DNA of 64,000 nucleotides from DASUPK01 sp963815045 (GTDB lineage: Bacteria > Actinomycetota > Thermoleophilia > Solirubrobacterales > 70-9), in assembly GCA_963815045.1 (NCBI GenBank), contig CAWFET010000004.1, positions 186,001 through 250,000 on the forward strand, given 5' to 3'. Below are positions 8,697 to 16,548 of this stretch, piece by piece. Both the position numbers and the translations under genes were made by a program. How positions within the stretch are numbered: position 1 is the stretch's first letter; every line of letters starts with the position of its first letter. The notes beneath the pieces are model-generated. The model made no database searches. It was given only the letters and a program-made list of their open reading frames with translations, and was not told the origin of the DNA.

Positions 8697-8709
8697 CCGC
8701 GCCCCCCCC

Positions 8710-8871
8710 TCATGAAACGGGTTGCGCCTCTCGGCGCACCCTCGCATTACGGGCGCGCCTGCGCCCGCCGTTCTCGCGGTCCTTGCGGACCGGATAGCTG
8801 AGGTCCGCCTGGATCTCCTCGGGACTGATCCGGACCCGCTCTGGATGGAACTCGAATCGCAGTGCTCTCAT
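8710..8871 (-). CDS. Short ORF (53 aa) upstream of thioesterase, hypothetical
   Basis: I read a 53-codon frame starting MRALRFEFHPERVRIS and ending REAQPVS before a TGA. It has an AGAGG ribosome site 7 bases before its ATG, mostly G/C third codon positions, and its stop lies 13 bp ahead of the thioesterase start. The first half could fold; the second half is Arg-rich. It begins immediately beside the palindromic operators at 8895-8955. I do not recognise the product. It could instead be an untranslated leader. Confidence 0.4.
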   Translation of the reverse strand: MRALRFEFHPERVRISPEEIQADLSYPVRKDRENGGRRRARNARVRREAQPVS

Positions 8872-8894
8872 GGCCGCGCCTCTTTCCGTGAGTT

Positions 8895-8911
8895 GGTTGC
8901 TTCACGCAACC
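8895..8911. promoter_or_regulatory. Putative HxlR operator 1 (palindrome)
   Basis: Perfect 6-bp arms GGTTGC-N5-GCAACC. It shares the core GTTGC-N5-GCAAC with 8939-8955; the centres are 44 bp apart, about four helical turns. It lies in the 105-bp gap between the divergent short ORF/thioesterase and HxlR/dehydrogenase units. Confidence 0.6.
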
Positions 8912-8938
8912 TCTACTGGGCGGGACCCTATCAGCGTG

Positions 8939-8955
8939 AGTTGCATGACGCAACT
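8939..8955. promoter_or_regulatory. Putative HxlR operator 2 (palindrome)
   Basis: Perfect 6-bp arms AGTTGC-N5-GCAACT, 21 bp before the chosen HxlR start codon. Paired with the site at 8895-8911. Autoregulation by the adjacent HxlR protein is inferred from position and symmetry. Confidence 0.6.
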
Positions 8956-8976
8956 GAGTGTGCGAACATCACAGTC

Positions 8977-9459
8977 GTGCTCGGCAAGGAATACGAAGGA
9001 CAGATCTGCTCCATCGCCCGCAGCCTCGAGCTGGTGGGGGAGCGCTGGACGCTCCTGGTCGTCCGCGAGATCTTCCACGGCCGGCGCAAGTTCTCCGAGA
9101 TGCAGCGAACCCTCGGCGTCGCGCGCAACGTGCTCACCTCTCGCCTGCAGAGAATGGTCGACGAGGGCATCCTCGAGCGCCGTCCCTACAGCGAGAGGCC
9201 CGAGCGCTACGAGTACTTCCTCACCCAGAAGGGCCTTGACCTCTGGCCGGTGATGATCTCCCTGATGTACTGGGGCGACAAGTACGAGCCGCATCCCGGC
9301 GGTCCCCCCTCCATCGTCATCCACAAGGAATGCGGCGGCAAGATCGACGACCGCCGGATCTGCACGAAGTGCGGCAAGCACCTCGAGGTACGCGAGGCGC
9401 GGGCCGTCGATGGACCGGGCCTCGAGAAGGCACTCGAAGGCGTCAAGACCGTCGTCTAG
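8977..9459 (+). CDS. HxlR-family transcriptional regulator with C-terminal Cys cluster
   Basis: A 160-residue winged-helix regulator. The HxlR core is clear: ICSIARSLELVGERWTLLVVREI, then GVARNVLTSRLQRMVDEGILERRPY. After the core it carries an extra segment with three cysteines (ECGGKIDDRRICTKCG) resembling a small zinc ribbon. I chose the GTG at 8977 because the HxlR domain starts there; a longer frame opens at 8722 but would translate across the two palindromic operators. Next gene is an acyl-CoA dehydrogenase 26 bp downstream. Probably controls acyl-CoA degradation genes on both sides. Confidence 0.83.
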   Translation: MLGKEYEGQICSIARSLELVGERWTLLVVREIFHGRRKFSEMQRTLGVARNVLTSRLQRMVDEGILERRPYSERPERYEYFLTQKGLDLWPVMISLMYWGDKYEPHPGGPPSIVIHKECGGKIDDRRICTKCGKHLEVREARAVDGPGLEKALEGVKTVV

Positions 9460-9485
9460 CGGTCCTTCCTAGACTCCCCCGCCCC

Positions 9486-10631
9486 ATGGACTTCGATCTG
9501 ACCGACGAGCAGCGTCTGCTGCGCGACACCGTCCGCGACTTCGCCAACCAGGAGGTCAAGCCGGTCGCAGAGGAGCTCGACCGCACCAAGGCGTTCCCGT
9601 ACGAGCTCGTCAAGAAGATGGGCGAGCTCGGGCTGATGGGCATCCCCTTCCCCGAGCAGTACAGCGGAGGCGGCGCGGACACGCTGACCTACGCGCTTGC
9701 CGTGGAGGAGTTGACCAGGATCGACTCCTCGGTAGCGATCACGATGGCGGCTCACACGTCGCTCGGGACCATGCCGATCCACCTCTGGGGCACCGACGAG
9801 CAGAAGGACGACTGGCTCCCCCAGCTCTGCAGCGGACAGAAGCTCGCGGCCTTCGGCCTGACCGAGCCCGAGGCGGGCTCCGACGCCGGCAACACCCACA
9901 CGCGCGCCGAGCTCGACGGAGGCGAATGGGTCGTGAACGGCACCAAGCAGTTCATCACCAACTCCGGCACCGACATCTCGGGCTGCGTGACGATCACCGC
10001 GGTCACCGGCCGGGAGAACGGCAACAAGGAGATCTCCAACATCATCGTCCCGAACGGGACCCCCGGCTACGAGGCCGGCGAGCCCTACCGGAAGATGGGC
10101 TGGAACGCCTCGGACACGCGCCCCCTCACCTTCGACGACTGCCGGGTTCCGGAGGGGAACCTGCTCGGGCCGCGCGGCCAGGGCTTCAAGCAGTTCCTGG
10201 CGATCCTGGACGGCGGCCGTATCGGCGTGGCGGCGATGGGCGTCGGGCTGGCGCAGGGTGCGCTGGACGAGGCGATCTCGTATTCCAAGGAGCGCCACGC
10301 CTTCGGCCAGCCGATCGGCAAGTTCCAGGCGATCCAGGCGAAGATCGCCGACCTCTCCGCCCAGATCGAGGCGGCCCGCCTGCTCGTCTACCGCGCTGCC
10401 ATCGAGAAGGATCGCGGCGAGAGCTTCACCCTGACCGCCGCCCAGGCCAAGCTGATCACCGGCCGGCTCGCGGTCCGCGCCACCGAGGAGGCCGTCCAGA
10501 TCCACGGCGGGTACGGCTACATCGAGGAGTACCCCGTCTGCCGCTTCTATCGCGACGCCAAGATCCTCACCATCGGCGAGGGCACCGACGAGGTGCAGCA
10601 GATGGTGATCGCGCGGCAGCTCGGCGTCTGA
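9486..10631 (+). CDS. Acyl-CoA dehydrogenase
   Basis: A 381-residue FAD enzyme that oxidises acyl-CoA to trans-2-enoyl-CoA. The N-terminal helical domain begins MDFDLTDEQRLLRDTVRDF. The middle domain has the FAD-contacting FGLTEPEAGSDAG and QFITNSGTD. The C-terminal domain has GRIGVAAMGVGLAQGAL and YIEEYPVCRFYRDAKI. The catalytic Glu is in IGEGTDEVQQ, as in short-chain enzymes. The ATG at 9486 is the natural start; a longer frame upstream overlaps hxlR. Likely co-transcribed with the HxlR gene. Confidence 0.94.
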   Translation: MDFDLTDEQRLLRDTVRDFANQEVKPVAEELDRTKAFPYELVKKMGELGLMGIPFPEQYSGGGADTLTYALAVEELTRIDSSVAITMAAHTSLGTMPIHLWGTDEQKDDWLPQLCSGQKLAAFGLTEPEAGSDAGNTHTRAELDGGEWVVNGTKQFITNSGTDISGCVTITAVTGRENGNKEISNIIVPNGTPGYEAGEPYRKMGWNASDTRPLTFDDCRVPEGNLLGPRGQGFKQFLAILDGGRIGVAAMGVGLAQGALDEAISYSKERHAFGQPIGKFQAIQAKIADLSAQIEAARLLVYRAAIEKDRGESFTLTAAQAKLITGRLAVRATEEAVQIHGGYGYIEEYPVCRFYRDAKILTIGEGTDEVQQMVIARQLGV

Positions 10632-10661
10632 CTGGCGTCGGCGACGGGTCTACGAACTAGT

Positions 10662-11381
10662 ATGGAGTGCGTGCGGGGGCACGGGAGAAGGACGGTGCGG
10701 CTCGGATTGCTGTTCGCGATCGCGAGCGCCGCGCTGCTGTCGGCCGCGCCGGCTGCGAACGCTGCCTGGAGCATGTCGTTTTCGAACGTGGGCGTGACAC
10801 CGCTGACCGTCGGGGAGTCCGGCAGCGTCGACATCAAGCTGACGAACGTCTCCACCGCGAGTGAGACGTTCACCCCGAACCCGATCGGGATCCAACCGTC
10901 CTGCGGGGAGGATGTCGACCCCTGCGGCGTTCCGGATCCCGGCGTCTTCTCACTGACTTCCGTAACGGGCATCGACGGCCAGTGCAACGGAGACTCGTTC
11001 TCGACCGCGCAGGACAACGTCTTCGATGCCGGAGCGAGCACGATCACCCCCGTCACCCCACGGGCGCTCATGGTCAACGACTTCTGCACGCTCAGGTTCG
11101 CGTTCGACGTGCTGAAGCTGCCGACGACCGACGTCGATCCGGTGACGCCAGGGATCCAGACCCAGCAGCGCTACTTCGCGCGGCCGACCGAACACCCAGG
11201 GAACCTCTTCAGCGTCAAGGGAGACCTCACCGTCAACCCCTGCTCGGCCCACTGTCCCGTCGTCACCCCGCCGCCGGTAGCGACGCCGACCGTCCCCGCT
11301 CCGCCGGCGACGAAGAAGAAGTGCAAGAAGAAGCACCGCCGGGCCGCCGCTGCGCGGAAGTGCAAGAGAAAGAAGAAGTAG
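10662..11381 (+). CDS. Secreted protein with Lys/Cys-rich C-terminal tail
   Basis: A 239-residue exported protein. Its signal peptide is LGLLFAIASAALLSAAPAANA (shown in part, residues 14-34). The body looks like an Ig-like/choice-of-anchor domain: VGVTPLTVGESGSVDIKLTN is a typical first strand pair. Cysteines are spread through the body. After a Pro/Thr/Val-rich linker comes a tail with KKKC, an RAAAA spacer and RKC-KRKKK. The start may be ATG 10662 or the GTG at 10695, which gives a more usual signal peptide. It stands alone, 30 bp after the dehydrogenase. Function unknown; surface exposure inferred. Confidence 0.7.
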   Translation: MECVRGHGRRTVRLGLLFAIASAALLSAAPAANAAWSMSFSNVGVTPLTVGESGSVDIKLTNVSTASETFTPNPIGIQPSCGEDVDPCGVPDPGVFSLTSVTGIDGQCNGDSFSTAQDNVFDAGASTITPVTPRALMVNDFCTLRFAFDVLKLPTTDVDPVTPGIQTQQRYFARPTEHPGNLFSVKGDLTVNPCSAHCPVVTPPPVATPTVPAPPATKKKCKKKHRRAAAARKCKRKKK

Positions 11382-11402
11382 CCGCCGAGGCGGAGCGGCT
11401 TC

Positions 11403-11822
11403 CTACTCGTCGGCGGGGACCGAGGTGATCTCGTCCTCGCCCCGCTCGGCCACCTCGGCCGCCCTGCCGTGCTGCTCGCGGACCCCCCAGTGCGCGCAGA
11501 GCTCTAGTTCCTGCAGCGCGGTCAGCGACTCGTTCGGGCGAAAGCGCGGGGCCTCGCGGATCCAGTCGCGGTCATAGGCGGCCCACAGCCGCCCCGCACC
11601 CTCCGCGACGTGCTCGAAGGGGATCGCGGTGCAGCCGGCGAGCGGCCCGAGCCGGATCAGCGCCCAGCGCGGCTCGCCGTCCTGGGCGTCCACGTGGATG
11701 CCGGCGATTCGCCCCAGCGTCTTGTTGCCGAGGCCGTCGATCTGCACGCCCTCCCAGGCCCGCGCCTCCTCGAGGGTCGGCAGCGGCGCCTTGTCGGGAT
11801 CGCGCTTCTGAGTCTCAGTCAT
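11403..11822 (-). CDS. PRC-barrel-like domain protein
   Basis: A 139-residue soluble protein. Residues 12-75 (WEGVQIDGLGNKTLGRIAGIHVD, in two parts, then PRWALIRLG) look like a PRC-barrel, a small beta domain used for protein binding. The C-terminal part is acidic. I chose the ATG at 11822 because it overlaps the meaB stop by 8 bp (translational coupling) and the longer frame reads as a shadow of meaB. The role next to meaB is unknown. Confidence 0.6.
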   Translation of the reverse strand: MTETQKRDPDKAPLPTLEEARAWEGVQIDGLGNKTLGRIAGIHVDAQDGEPRWALIRLGPLAGCTAIPFEHVAEGAGRLWAAYDRDWIREAPRFRPNESLTALQELELCAHWGVREQHGRAAEVAERGEDEITSVPADE

Positions 11823-12768
11823 CCTCACGCTCCAGTAGGTCCCTCGCCGCGCTGGCTGGATCGATCTCCCGTTTGACGACGCGGTCGAGGAGCTCGCGGA
11901 CGGACGAATCGTCCGCGACAGTCGCCTCCAGCCGGCGCCGCATTCGTGATGCTGCCAGCTCCAGCACCTCGTTGCGGAGGTTGCGCGCCCGGCGCTCCTC
12001 CAGGGTGCCCTCCGCCTCGATGTGTGCGCGGTGCTCGGAGATCTTCTCGGCAAGCTCGGCGACCCCCTCCCCCTTCGAGGCCTCGGTCTTGATGATCGGA
12101 ACGCGCCAGGAGGTCGCGGGGCCGAGGGAGAGCACTCCCCGGATCTCCCGGATCATGGTGTCGGTCATCGGATGCTCTGACTTGTTGACGACGATGATGT
12201 CCGGGATCTCCATCACCCCGGCCTTCAGCGCCTGGATCGAGTCCCCGGAGCCCGGCATCAGGACCAGGATGATCGTGTCGCCGTGGTCGACGATGTCGAT
12301 CTCGGCCTGGCCGACGCCGACGGTCTCGATGAAGACGTCGTCCTTGCCCGAGGCGTCCATCAGCAGGGCCGCCTGCAGGGTGGCCTCGGAGAGCCCGCCG
12401 AGCGCGCCGCGACTGGCCATGGACCGGATGAAGACCCCCGCGTCGAGGAAGTGGTCGGAGAGGCGGATGCGGTCGCCCAGCAGCGCGCCGCGAGTGAACG
12501 GGCTGGACGGATCGATGGAGAGCACGGCGACCTGGCGATCGGCCTTCCGCATCTCCGCGGTGAGAGCCCCGATCAACGTGCTCTTGCCGACCCCGGGCGG
12601 CCCGGTCAACCCCACGATCCGAGCCTTTCCAGTCCGGGGAAAGACCTCGCGAACGAGCTCCCACCCAGCCGGATCATCGTTCTCGATCAGAGTGATCGCG
12701 CGCGCCAAAGCGCGCTTGTCACCGGCGACGAGCCGCGCGGCGAGGCTCTGCTGGGCGGTTTGGGCCAT
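11815..12768 (-). CDS. meaB: MeaB/ArgK-type GTPase, acyl-CoA mutase chaperone
   Basis: A 317-residue G3E-family P-loop GTPase. Walker A is GLTGPPGVGKSTL, followed by the switch/base-recognition blocks VLSIDPSSPFTRGALLGDRIR, in two parts, ETVGVGQAE and VVNKSE. MeaB proteins gate cobalamin loading and protect B12-dependent mutases, so the expected partner is the mutase at 657-2315 and its small subunit elsewhere. Length matches the family (about 310-330). It is the first gene of a minus-strand pair with the PRC-barrel gene. Just upstream is a long isolated hairpin at 12800-12856. Confidence 0.93.
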   Translation of the reverse strand: MAQTAQQSLAARLVAGDKRALARAITLIENDDPAGWELVREVFPRTGKARIVGLTGPPGVGKSTLIGALTAEMRKADRQVAVLSIDPSSPFTRGALLGDRIRLSDHFLDAGVFIRSMASRGALGGLSEATLQAALLMDASGKDDVFIETVGVGQAEIDIVDHGDTIILVLMPGSGDSIQALKAGVMEIPDIIVVNKSEHPMTDTMIREIRGVLSLGPATSWRVPIIKTEASKGEGVAELAEKISEHRAHIEAEGTLEERRARNLRNEVLELAASRMRRRLEATVADDSSVRELLDRVVKREIDPASAARDLLEREDD

Positions 12769-12799
12769 GGAACGCGAGTCTAGGCACGAATGCGGTCGG

Positions 12800-12856
12800 C
12801 GGGGGGCCGGCCCAGCAACATCAAAACGGGGTCAGTGTTGCTGGGACGGCCCCCCG
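12800..12856. repeat. Long near-perfect hairpin (REP/MITE-like) between divergent genes
   Basis: Two 21-base arms (12800-12820 and 12836-12856) pair with only one mismatch, G12810 against A12846. The 15-base loop contains CGGGGTCAG. It sits between two divergent starts (meaB at 12768, acyltransferase at 12906), so it is not placed as a terminator. The shape and the GGGGTCAG core resemble palindromes mobilised by RAYT/IS200-like transposases, which is an inference; no second copy was found in this window. Confidence 0.65.
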
Positions 12857-12905
12857 GCGATCGCCTTCACTCACCGAGTGCCGCGCCCGAACCTAGACTG
12901 CGCGC

Positions 12906-13535
12906 GTGTTCCGCGCCCTCCGCTTCTACCGCCGCAACGGCATGCTCAACCGGCTCTACGCCCGCCTCCTCTGGCGGTATCTGTGGCGCCGCTTCCTGAC
13001 CCCTGCCGGCTGGCGCTGGCAGACCGACGGCCCGGTCTTCTTCGGCAAGGGGCTGCAGCTGCAGATCGCCAAGGGCGCCGAGATCCGCTTCGGGCGCTTC
13101 ACCTGGATCGGGGACGGCACGAAGATCCGCAGCCACGAGGGCGTCGTCGAGATCGGCGCCAAGACCGTGTTCGGGCAGGAATGCACGATCTCGTCGTACC
13201 GGCGAGTGCGGATCGGCGAGCAGTGCGTGATCGCGGACCGTGCGATGTTCATCGACTTCGACCATGGCGTGGTCGAGGTCGACCGCCCGATCCGCCAGCA
13301 GGGCATCTACATGCGCGAGTGCGTCGTCGGCTCGAACGTCTGGGTGGGCTACGGAGCGTGCTTTCTGCGCGGGGTGAGGGTCGGCGACAACTCGATCGTC
13401 GGCACGAGCTCCGTCGTCACCCGCGATGTGCCCGCGAACGCGGTGGTGGGCGGCGTCCCGGCGAAGGTGATCCGCATGCGGGAGACGCCGAAGTCGTTGA
13501 AGTGGCCAGATCCCGTTGAACCTGCGCCCGAATAA
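12906..13535 (+). CDS. Left-handed beta-helix (hexapeptide) acyltransferase
   Basis: A 209-residue O-acyltransferase of the maltose/galactoside acetyltransferase (WbbJ-like) group. Hexapeptide turns run from about residue 60 to 190, for example GDGTKIRS, IGAKTVFGQ, VGSNVWVGYGACFLRGVRVG and DNSIVGTSSVVTRDVPANAVVGG (quoted in parts), ending with the usual PAKVIR. The start is GTG with a basic, aromatic N-terminus (FRALRFYRRN) that may contact membrane. It likely acetylates a cell-surface sugar. Monocistronic, 50 bp from the long hairpin. Confidence 0.85.
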   Translation: MFRALRFYRRNGMLNRLYARLLWRYLWRRFLTPAGWRWQTDGPVFFGKGLQLQIAKGAEIRFGRFTWIGDGTKIRSHEGVVEIGAKTVFGQECTISSYRRVRIGEQCVIADRAMFIDFDHGVVEVDRPIRQQGIYMRECVVGSNVWVGYGACFLRGVRVGDNSIVGTSSVVTRDVPANAVVGGVPAKVIRMRETPKSLKWPDPVEPAPE

Positions 13536-13547
13536 GAGGTAGCCCCG

Positions 13548-13553
13548 TATACT
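13548..13553 (+). promoter_or_regulatory. Possible -10 element for the following secreted-protein gene
   Basis: TATACT lies 70 bp before the ATG at 13623 in an 87-bp gap. No good -35 is at 16-18 bp spacing, so this is weak. It sits inside a GCCCCG/CGGGGC pair (13543-13566). Confidence 0.3.
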
Positions 13554-13622
13554 CGCTTTTCGGGGCATGGAGCCCCGGCGGGTATGGCAATGAGGCCACA
13601 GGGGACACAGAGGAGGAGCTGG

Positions 13623-15104
13623 ATGCGCACTCCGCGCCGTCTGATCGGGACTTTCATCGCAATCGTGGGGCTCGTCGTCGTGATTCCGGCGTCCGCCCAG
13701 GCGTTGTCGCTGGGCGGGCTGTCCGCGGCCCCCACCAACACTCAGGCGGGTGCGCACAGCGACGTCCACATCCATATGGACTTCAGCGGCGGCCAGGTGA
13801 AGGACCTCACGGTGGGATTGCCTCCGGGATTGATCGGGAACCCGAACGCGGCCCCTCTGTGCACCGTCGCCCAGCTCAACGCCGACACCTGTGCCGCCGA
13901 CACCAAGGTCGGCGCGGTGACGGCGAACGCCACGGTGACCGTCGCCGTCCTCCCGGTCACCCTTGACGTGCAGGGCGACCTCTACAACCTGACACCGCAG
14001 CCCGGTGAGCCGGCCCGCTTCGGGATCGTGCTCCGGCCGATCAAGGGCGATCTGTGTGCCCTCCTTCCACCCGAGCTCTGCGCTCTCGTCCCGAACATCC
14101 TGCCGCCGGTCACCCTGCAGTCGGGGGTCCAGCTCAGGCCCGACTTCGGCCTGAACACGGTGATCAACGACATCCCGAATACGACTTCGGGCCTCCCCAC
14201 GACGATCAACTCGCAGGACATCACCCTGTTCGGGACCGCTCCGGGAACCGGCCAGCACTTCATGCGAAACCCGACGTCATGCGGCGACAACACGACGAAC
14301 TTCACCGCGGTGCCCTACACGGGGAGCACGGCAACCGGGTCGGCGAGTTTCACCACCACAGACTGCGGGGCCGAGGAGTTCTCGCCGTCGTTCAGCGCCC
14401 AGGTGGGCGGCCCCGGCCAGACCGGTGGCGGAGCCGCTCGTGTGCCGACCACCGTGGTCACCTCGATCCAGCAGGACCTCGACGAGGCTGGTCTGGTGAA
14501 GGCGCAGGTCGCCGTCCCCTCCAACGATCTCGTCGCCGACGCGAACCTCCTCGGCAGCACCTGTCTGCCGGCCGCCTTCCAGGCCGGCTCGTGCCCGGCG
14601 AATTCGGTGGTCGGATCGGCGATCGCCGCCTCACCCCTGCTCCACCTCCCGCTGTCAGGGAACGTCGTGCTGGTTTCCAACGGCAGCCCGATCCCGGACA
14701 TCGGCCTGGACCTGAACGGCCAGCTCCACCTGCTCCTCACAGGGAACCTGACGCTGAGCGAGGTCGTGACGTTCGACGGACTGCCCGACATCCCGATCTC
14801 GGACTTCCGGCTCACCTTCACGCCGAGCCCGGGGCTGCTGACCGCAAACCGTGATCTGTGCGCGCCGCCCGCGCCGATGTTCCACGCGGACTTCACGGGC
14901 TACAACGGCGCCACCAGCTCAGTCGACTCGGCGGCCACCGTGCTCGGTTGCGGCGCCGGGAACAACAACGGCGCCGGCGCCAAGTGCAAGAAGGCCAAGA
15001 AGAAGAAGCATCGCCATCACCGCGCCGCCGAGTCCAAGAAGAAGCACAAGAAGCGCTCCTGCAAGAAGAAGAAGCACAAGAAGCACAAGAAGAGCCGAAA
15101 GTAG
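13623..15104 (+). CDS. Large secreted protein with long Lys/Cys/His-rich C-terminal tail
   Basis: A 493-residue exported protein, with the start set by AGGAGG 6 bases before ATG 13623 (an earlier in-frame ATG at 13584 lacks a site). The signal peptide spans about 1-28, ending SAQA|LS. The body has two repeats of one theme: SAAPTNTQAGAHSDVHIHMDF with VGLPPGLIGNP, and CTVAQLN/CLPAAFQAGSCP motifs in which paired Cys precede a VG(A/S)-rich stretch. I do not recognise a characterised family. The last 45 residues hold two Cys-containing Lys clusters around RAAES. Probably a surface protein. Confidence 0.72.
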   Translation: MRTPRRLIGTFIAIVGLVVVIPASAQALSLGGLSAAPTNTQAGAHSDVHIHMDFSGGQVKDLTVGLPPGLIGNPNAAPLCTVAQLNADTCAADTKVGAVTANATVTVAVLPVTLDVQGDLYNLTPQPGEPARFGIVLRPIKGDLCALLPPELCALVPNILPPVTLQSGVQLRPDFGLNTVINDIPNTTSGLPTTINSQDITLFGTAPGTGQHFMRNPTSCGDNTTNFTAVPYTGSTATGSASFTTTDCGAEEFSPSFSAQVGGPGQTGGGAARVPTTVVTSIQQDLDEAGLVKAQVAVPSNDLVADANLLGSTCLPAAFQAGSCPANSVVGSAIAASPLLHLPLSGNVVLVSNGSPIPDIGLDLNGQLHLLLTGNLTLSEVVTFDGLPDIPISDFRLTFTPSPGLLTANRDLCAPPAPMFHADFTGYNGATSSVDSAATVLGCGAGNNNGAGAKCKKAKKKKHRHHRAAESKKKHKKRSCKKKKHKKHKKSRK

Positions 15105-15111
15105 GGCTCGG

Positions 15112-15378
15112 CTAGAGCCTCTTCCCGGAGGCGAAGAGGAGCAGCCCGGCCGCCCCGGCGATTGCTCCGGTGATCCAGAAGATGATGTTGCCGGTGGTCA
15201 CCGCCGCGGCGATCAGCGCGATGGCGACGACCACCAGCGGCAGGCCGAACGAGATCGGCACGCTGACGTTGAGGCCGGGGCCGAAGTCGGGCGCCCTGCG
15301 CTTGGGGGCCTTCTCCCGCGAGGGGTAGACCTCACGCCGGCCGTCGGGCAGCCGCGTCACGGGCCACCACCTCCGCAT
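15112..15378 (-). CDS. Small two-helix membrane protein
   Basis: An 88-residue protein with two hydrophobic helices (about 43-60 and 65-83) after a basic, Arg/Pro-rich head. Last gene of the glucan operon. It overlaps the end of the GT4 gene by 47 bp if ATG 15378 is used, or by 29 bp with the GTG at 15360. No family recognised; membrane location is clear. Confidence 0.6.
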   Translation of the reverse strand: MRRWWPVTRLPDGRREVYPSREKAPKRRAPDFGPGLNVSVPISFGLPLVVVAIALIAAAVTTGNIIFWITGAIAGAAGLLLFASGKRL

Positions 15379-16537
15379 AGACCTCCGCGGTCCGCTCCGC
15401 GACGTCGCCCCAGTCGAAGCGGCTGAGATGCTCGAACGCCTCCGCCGTGAGCCGGCGGCAGAGCTTTGCGTCGTCCAGCACCCGGATCGTCATCTCCGCA
15501 AGGGACTGCGGGTCGCGGGCTCGGAAGCGCAGCCCGACCTCGTCGTGAGGCACGACCTCTCGGAGCCCGCCGGTGTCGGCCACGATGCATGGACAGCTCG
15601 AAGCCATGGCCTCGAGGGCGACGAGGCCGAAGGGCTCGTAGATCGATGGGACCACGCAGACGTCCGCGATCGCGTAGAGCGAGTGCAGGACGTCGTCGCC
15701 GATCCAGCCGACGAAGGTCCCGTGCTCCATCAGGCCGAGTTCCTCCGCCTGGCGGCGGAGCTCCTCCTCGTGCGTTCCCGAGCCCGCGACCACGAAGCGG
15801 GTCTTCGGCAGCCGCTCGATGATCTCGGGGAGCGCCTCGAGGGCGAACTGGAAGCCCTTCTCGTAGACGAGCCGGCCGACGAGCAGGACCAGCGACTCGT
15901 CGGGCTCGGCGAACTCCGCGCGGAGCCGCCGCAGCCCGTCGTCGTCGTGCGGCTGGATCTCGTCGGGATCGATCCCGTTGGCGATCACCTCGATCGAGCC
16001 CTCGGGGACGCCGAAGACGTCGACGATCTGCTCACGCATGAAGGTCGAGCAGGCGATGACGTGGTCGGAGCGGTTGGTGATCCAGCGCTCGACGCCGTGG
16101 ATGTACGCCTGCGGGTGCTTCTCCACCCAGCCCTGATGGCGGCCGTGCTCGGTCGCGTGGATGGTGGTGACCAGAGGGGCATCGAAGCGGCGGGCAAGGT
16201 GGTCGCAGGCGTTGGCGACCAGCCAGTCATGACCGTGCACCAGGTCGAAGTCGACGCGATCGCCGAGCTCGACGCCGGCGGCCAGCATGTCCGAGTTCAT
16301 CCGCTCAACCCAGGCGACGAACTCGTTGAGCTCGGCGGGCCGGGTCGGCTCCATGACGCGGTGGACGTGAACGCCGGCCATCACCTCCTCCGACGGCGAC
16401 TCCTCCCCGCCGCGGGTGAGCACGTGGACCTCGGTGTCGCGCTCCACCAGCGCCTCGGAGAGCTTGCGGACGTGGCGTGCCAGCCCGCCCTCGATGAGGG
16501 GCGGGTACTCCCAGGAGAGAATCAGGACGCGGTTCAT
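15332..16537 (-). CDS. GT4 glycosyltransferase (glycogen/alpha-glucan synthase-like)
   Basis: A 401-residue GT-B glycosyltransferase. The N-terminus MNRVLILSWEYPPLIEGGLA is the sugar-nucleotide-binding start of glycogen-synthase-like GT4 enzymes. The HGHDW motif (about 110), VGRLVYEKGFQ and the C-terminal catalytic IYEPFGLVALEAMA with the E-x7-E pattern are all present. It starts 11 bp after the GH57 gene, so the two probably build one alpha-glucan, with this enzyme elongating alpha-1,4 chains. Substrate nucleotide (ADP- or UDP-glucose) cannot be fixed from sequence. Confidence 0.88.
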   Translation of the reverse strand: MNRVLILSWEYPPLIEGGLARHVRKLSEALVERDTEVHVLTRGGEESPSEEVMAGVHVHRVMEPTRPAELNEFVAWVERMNSDMLAAGVELGDRVDFDLVHGHDWLVANACDHLARRFDAPLVTTIHATEHGRHQGWVEKHPQAYIHGVERWITNRSDHVIACSTFMREQIVDVFGVPEGSIEVIANGIDPDEIQPHDDDGLRRLRAEFAEPDESLVLLVGRLVYEKGFQFALEALPEIIERLPKTRFVVAGSGTHEEELRRQAEELGLMEHGTFVGWIGDDVLHSLYAIADVCVVPSIYEPFGLVALEAMASSCPCIVADTGGLREVVPHDEVGLRFRARDPQSLAEMTIRVLDDAKLCRRLTAEAFEHLSRFDWGDVAERTAEVYAEVVARDAAARRPA

Positions 16538-16548
16538 GGTCAGTCGAC

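Noticed and set aside
12781..12905. The long hairpin as a transcription terminator
   Set aside because: It lies between divergent gene starts and has no T tract; no transcript would need to end there.
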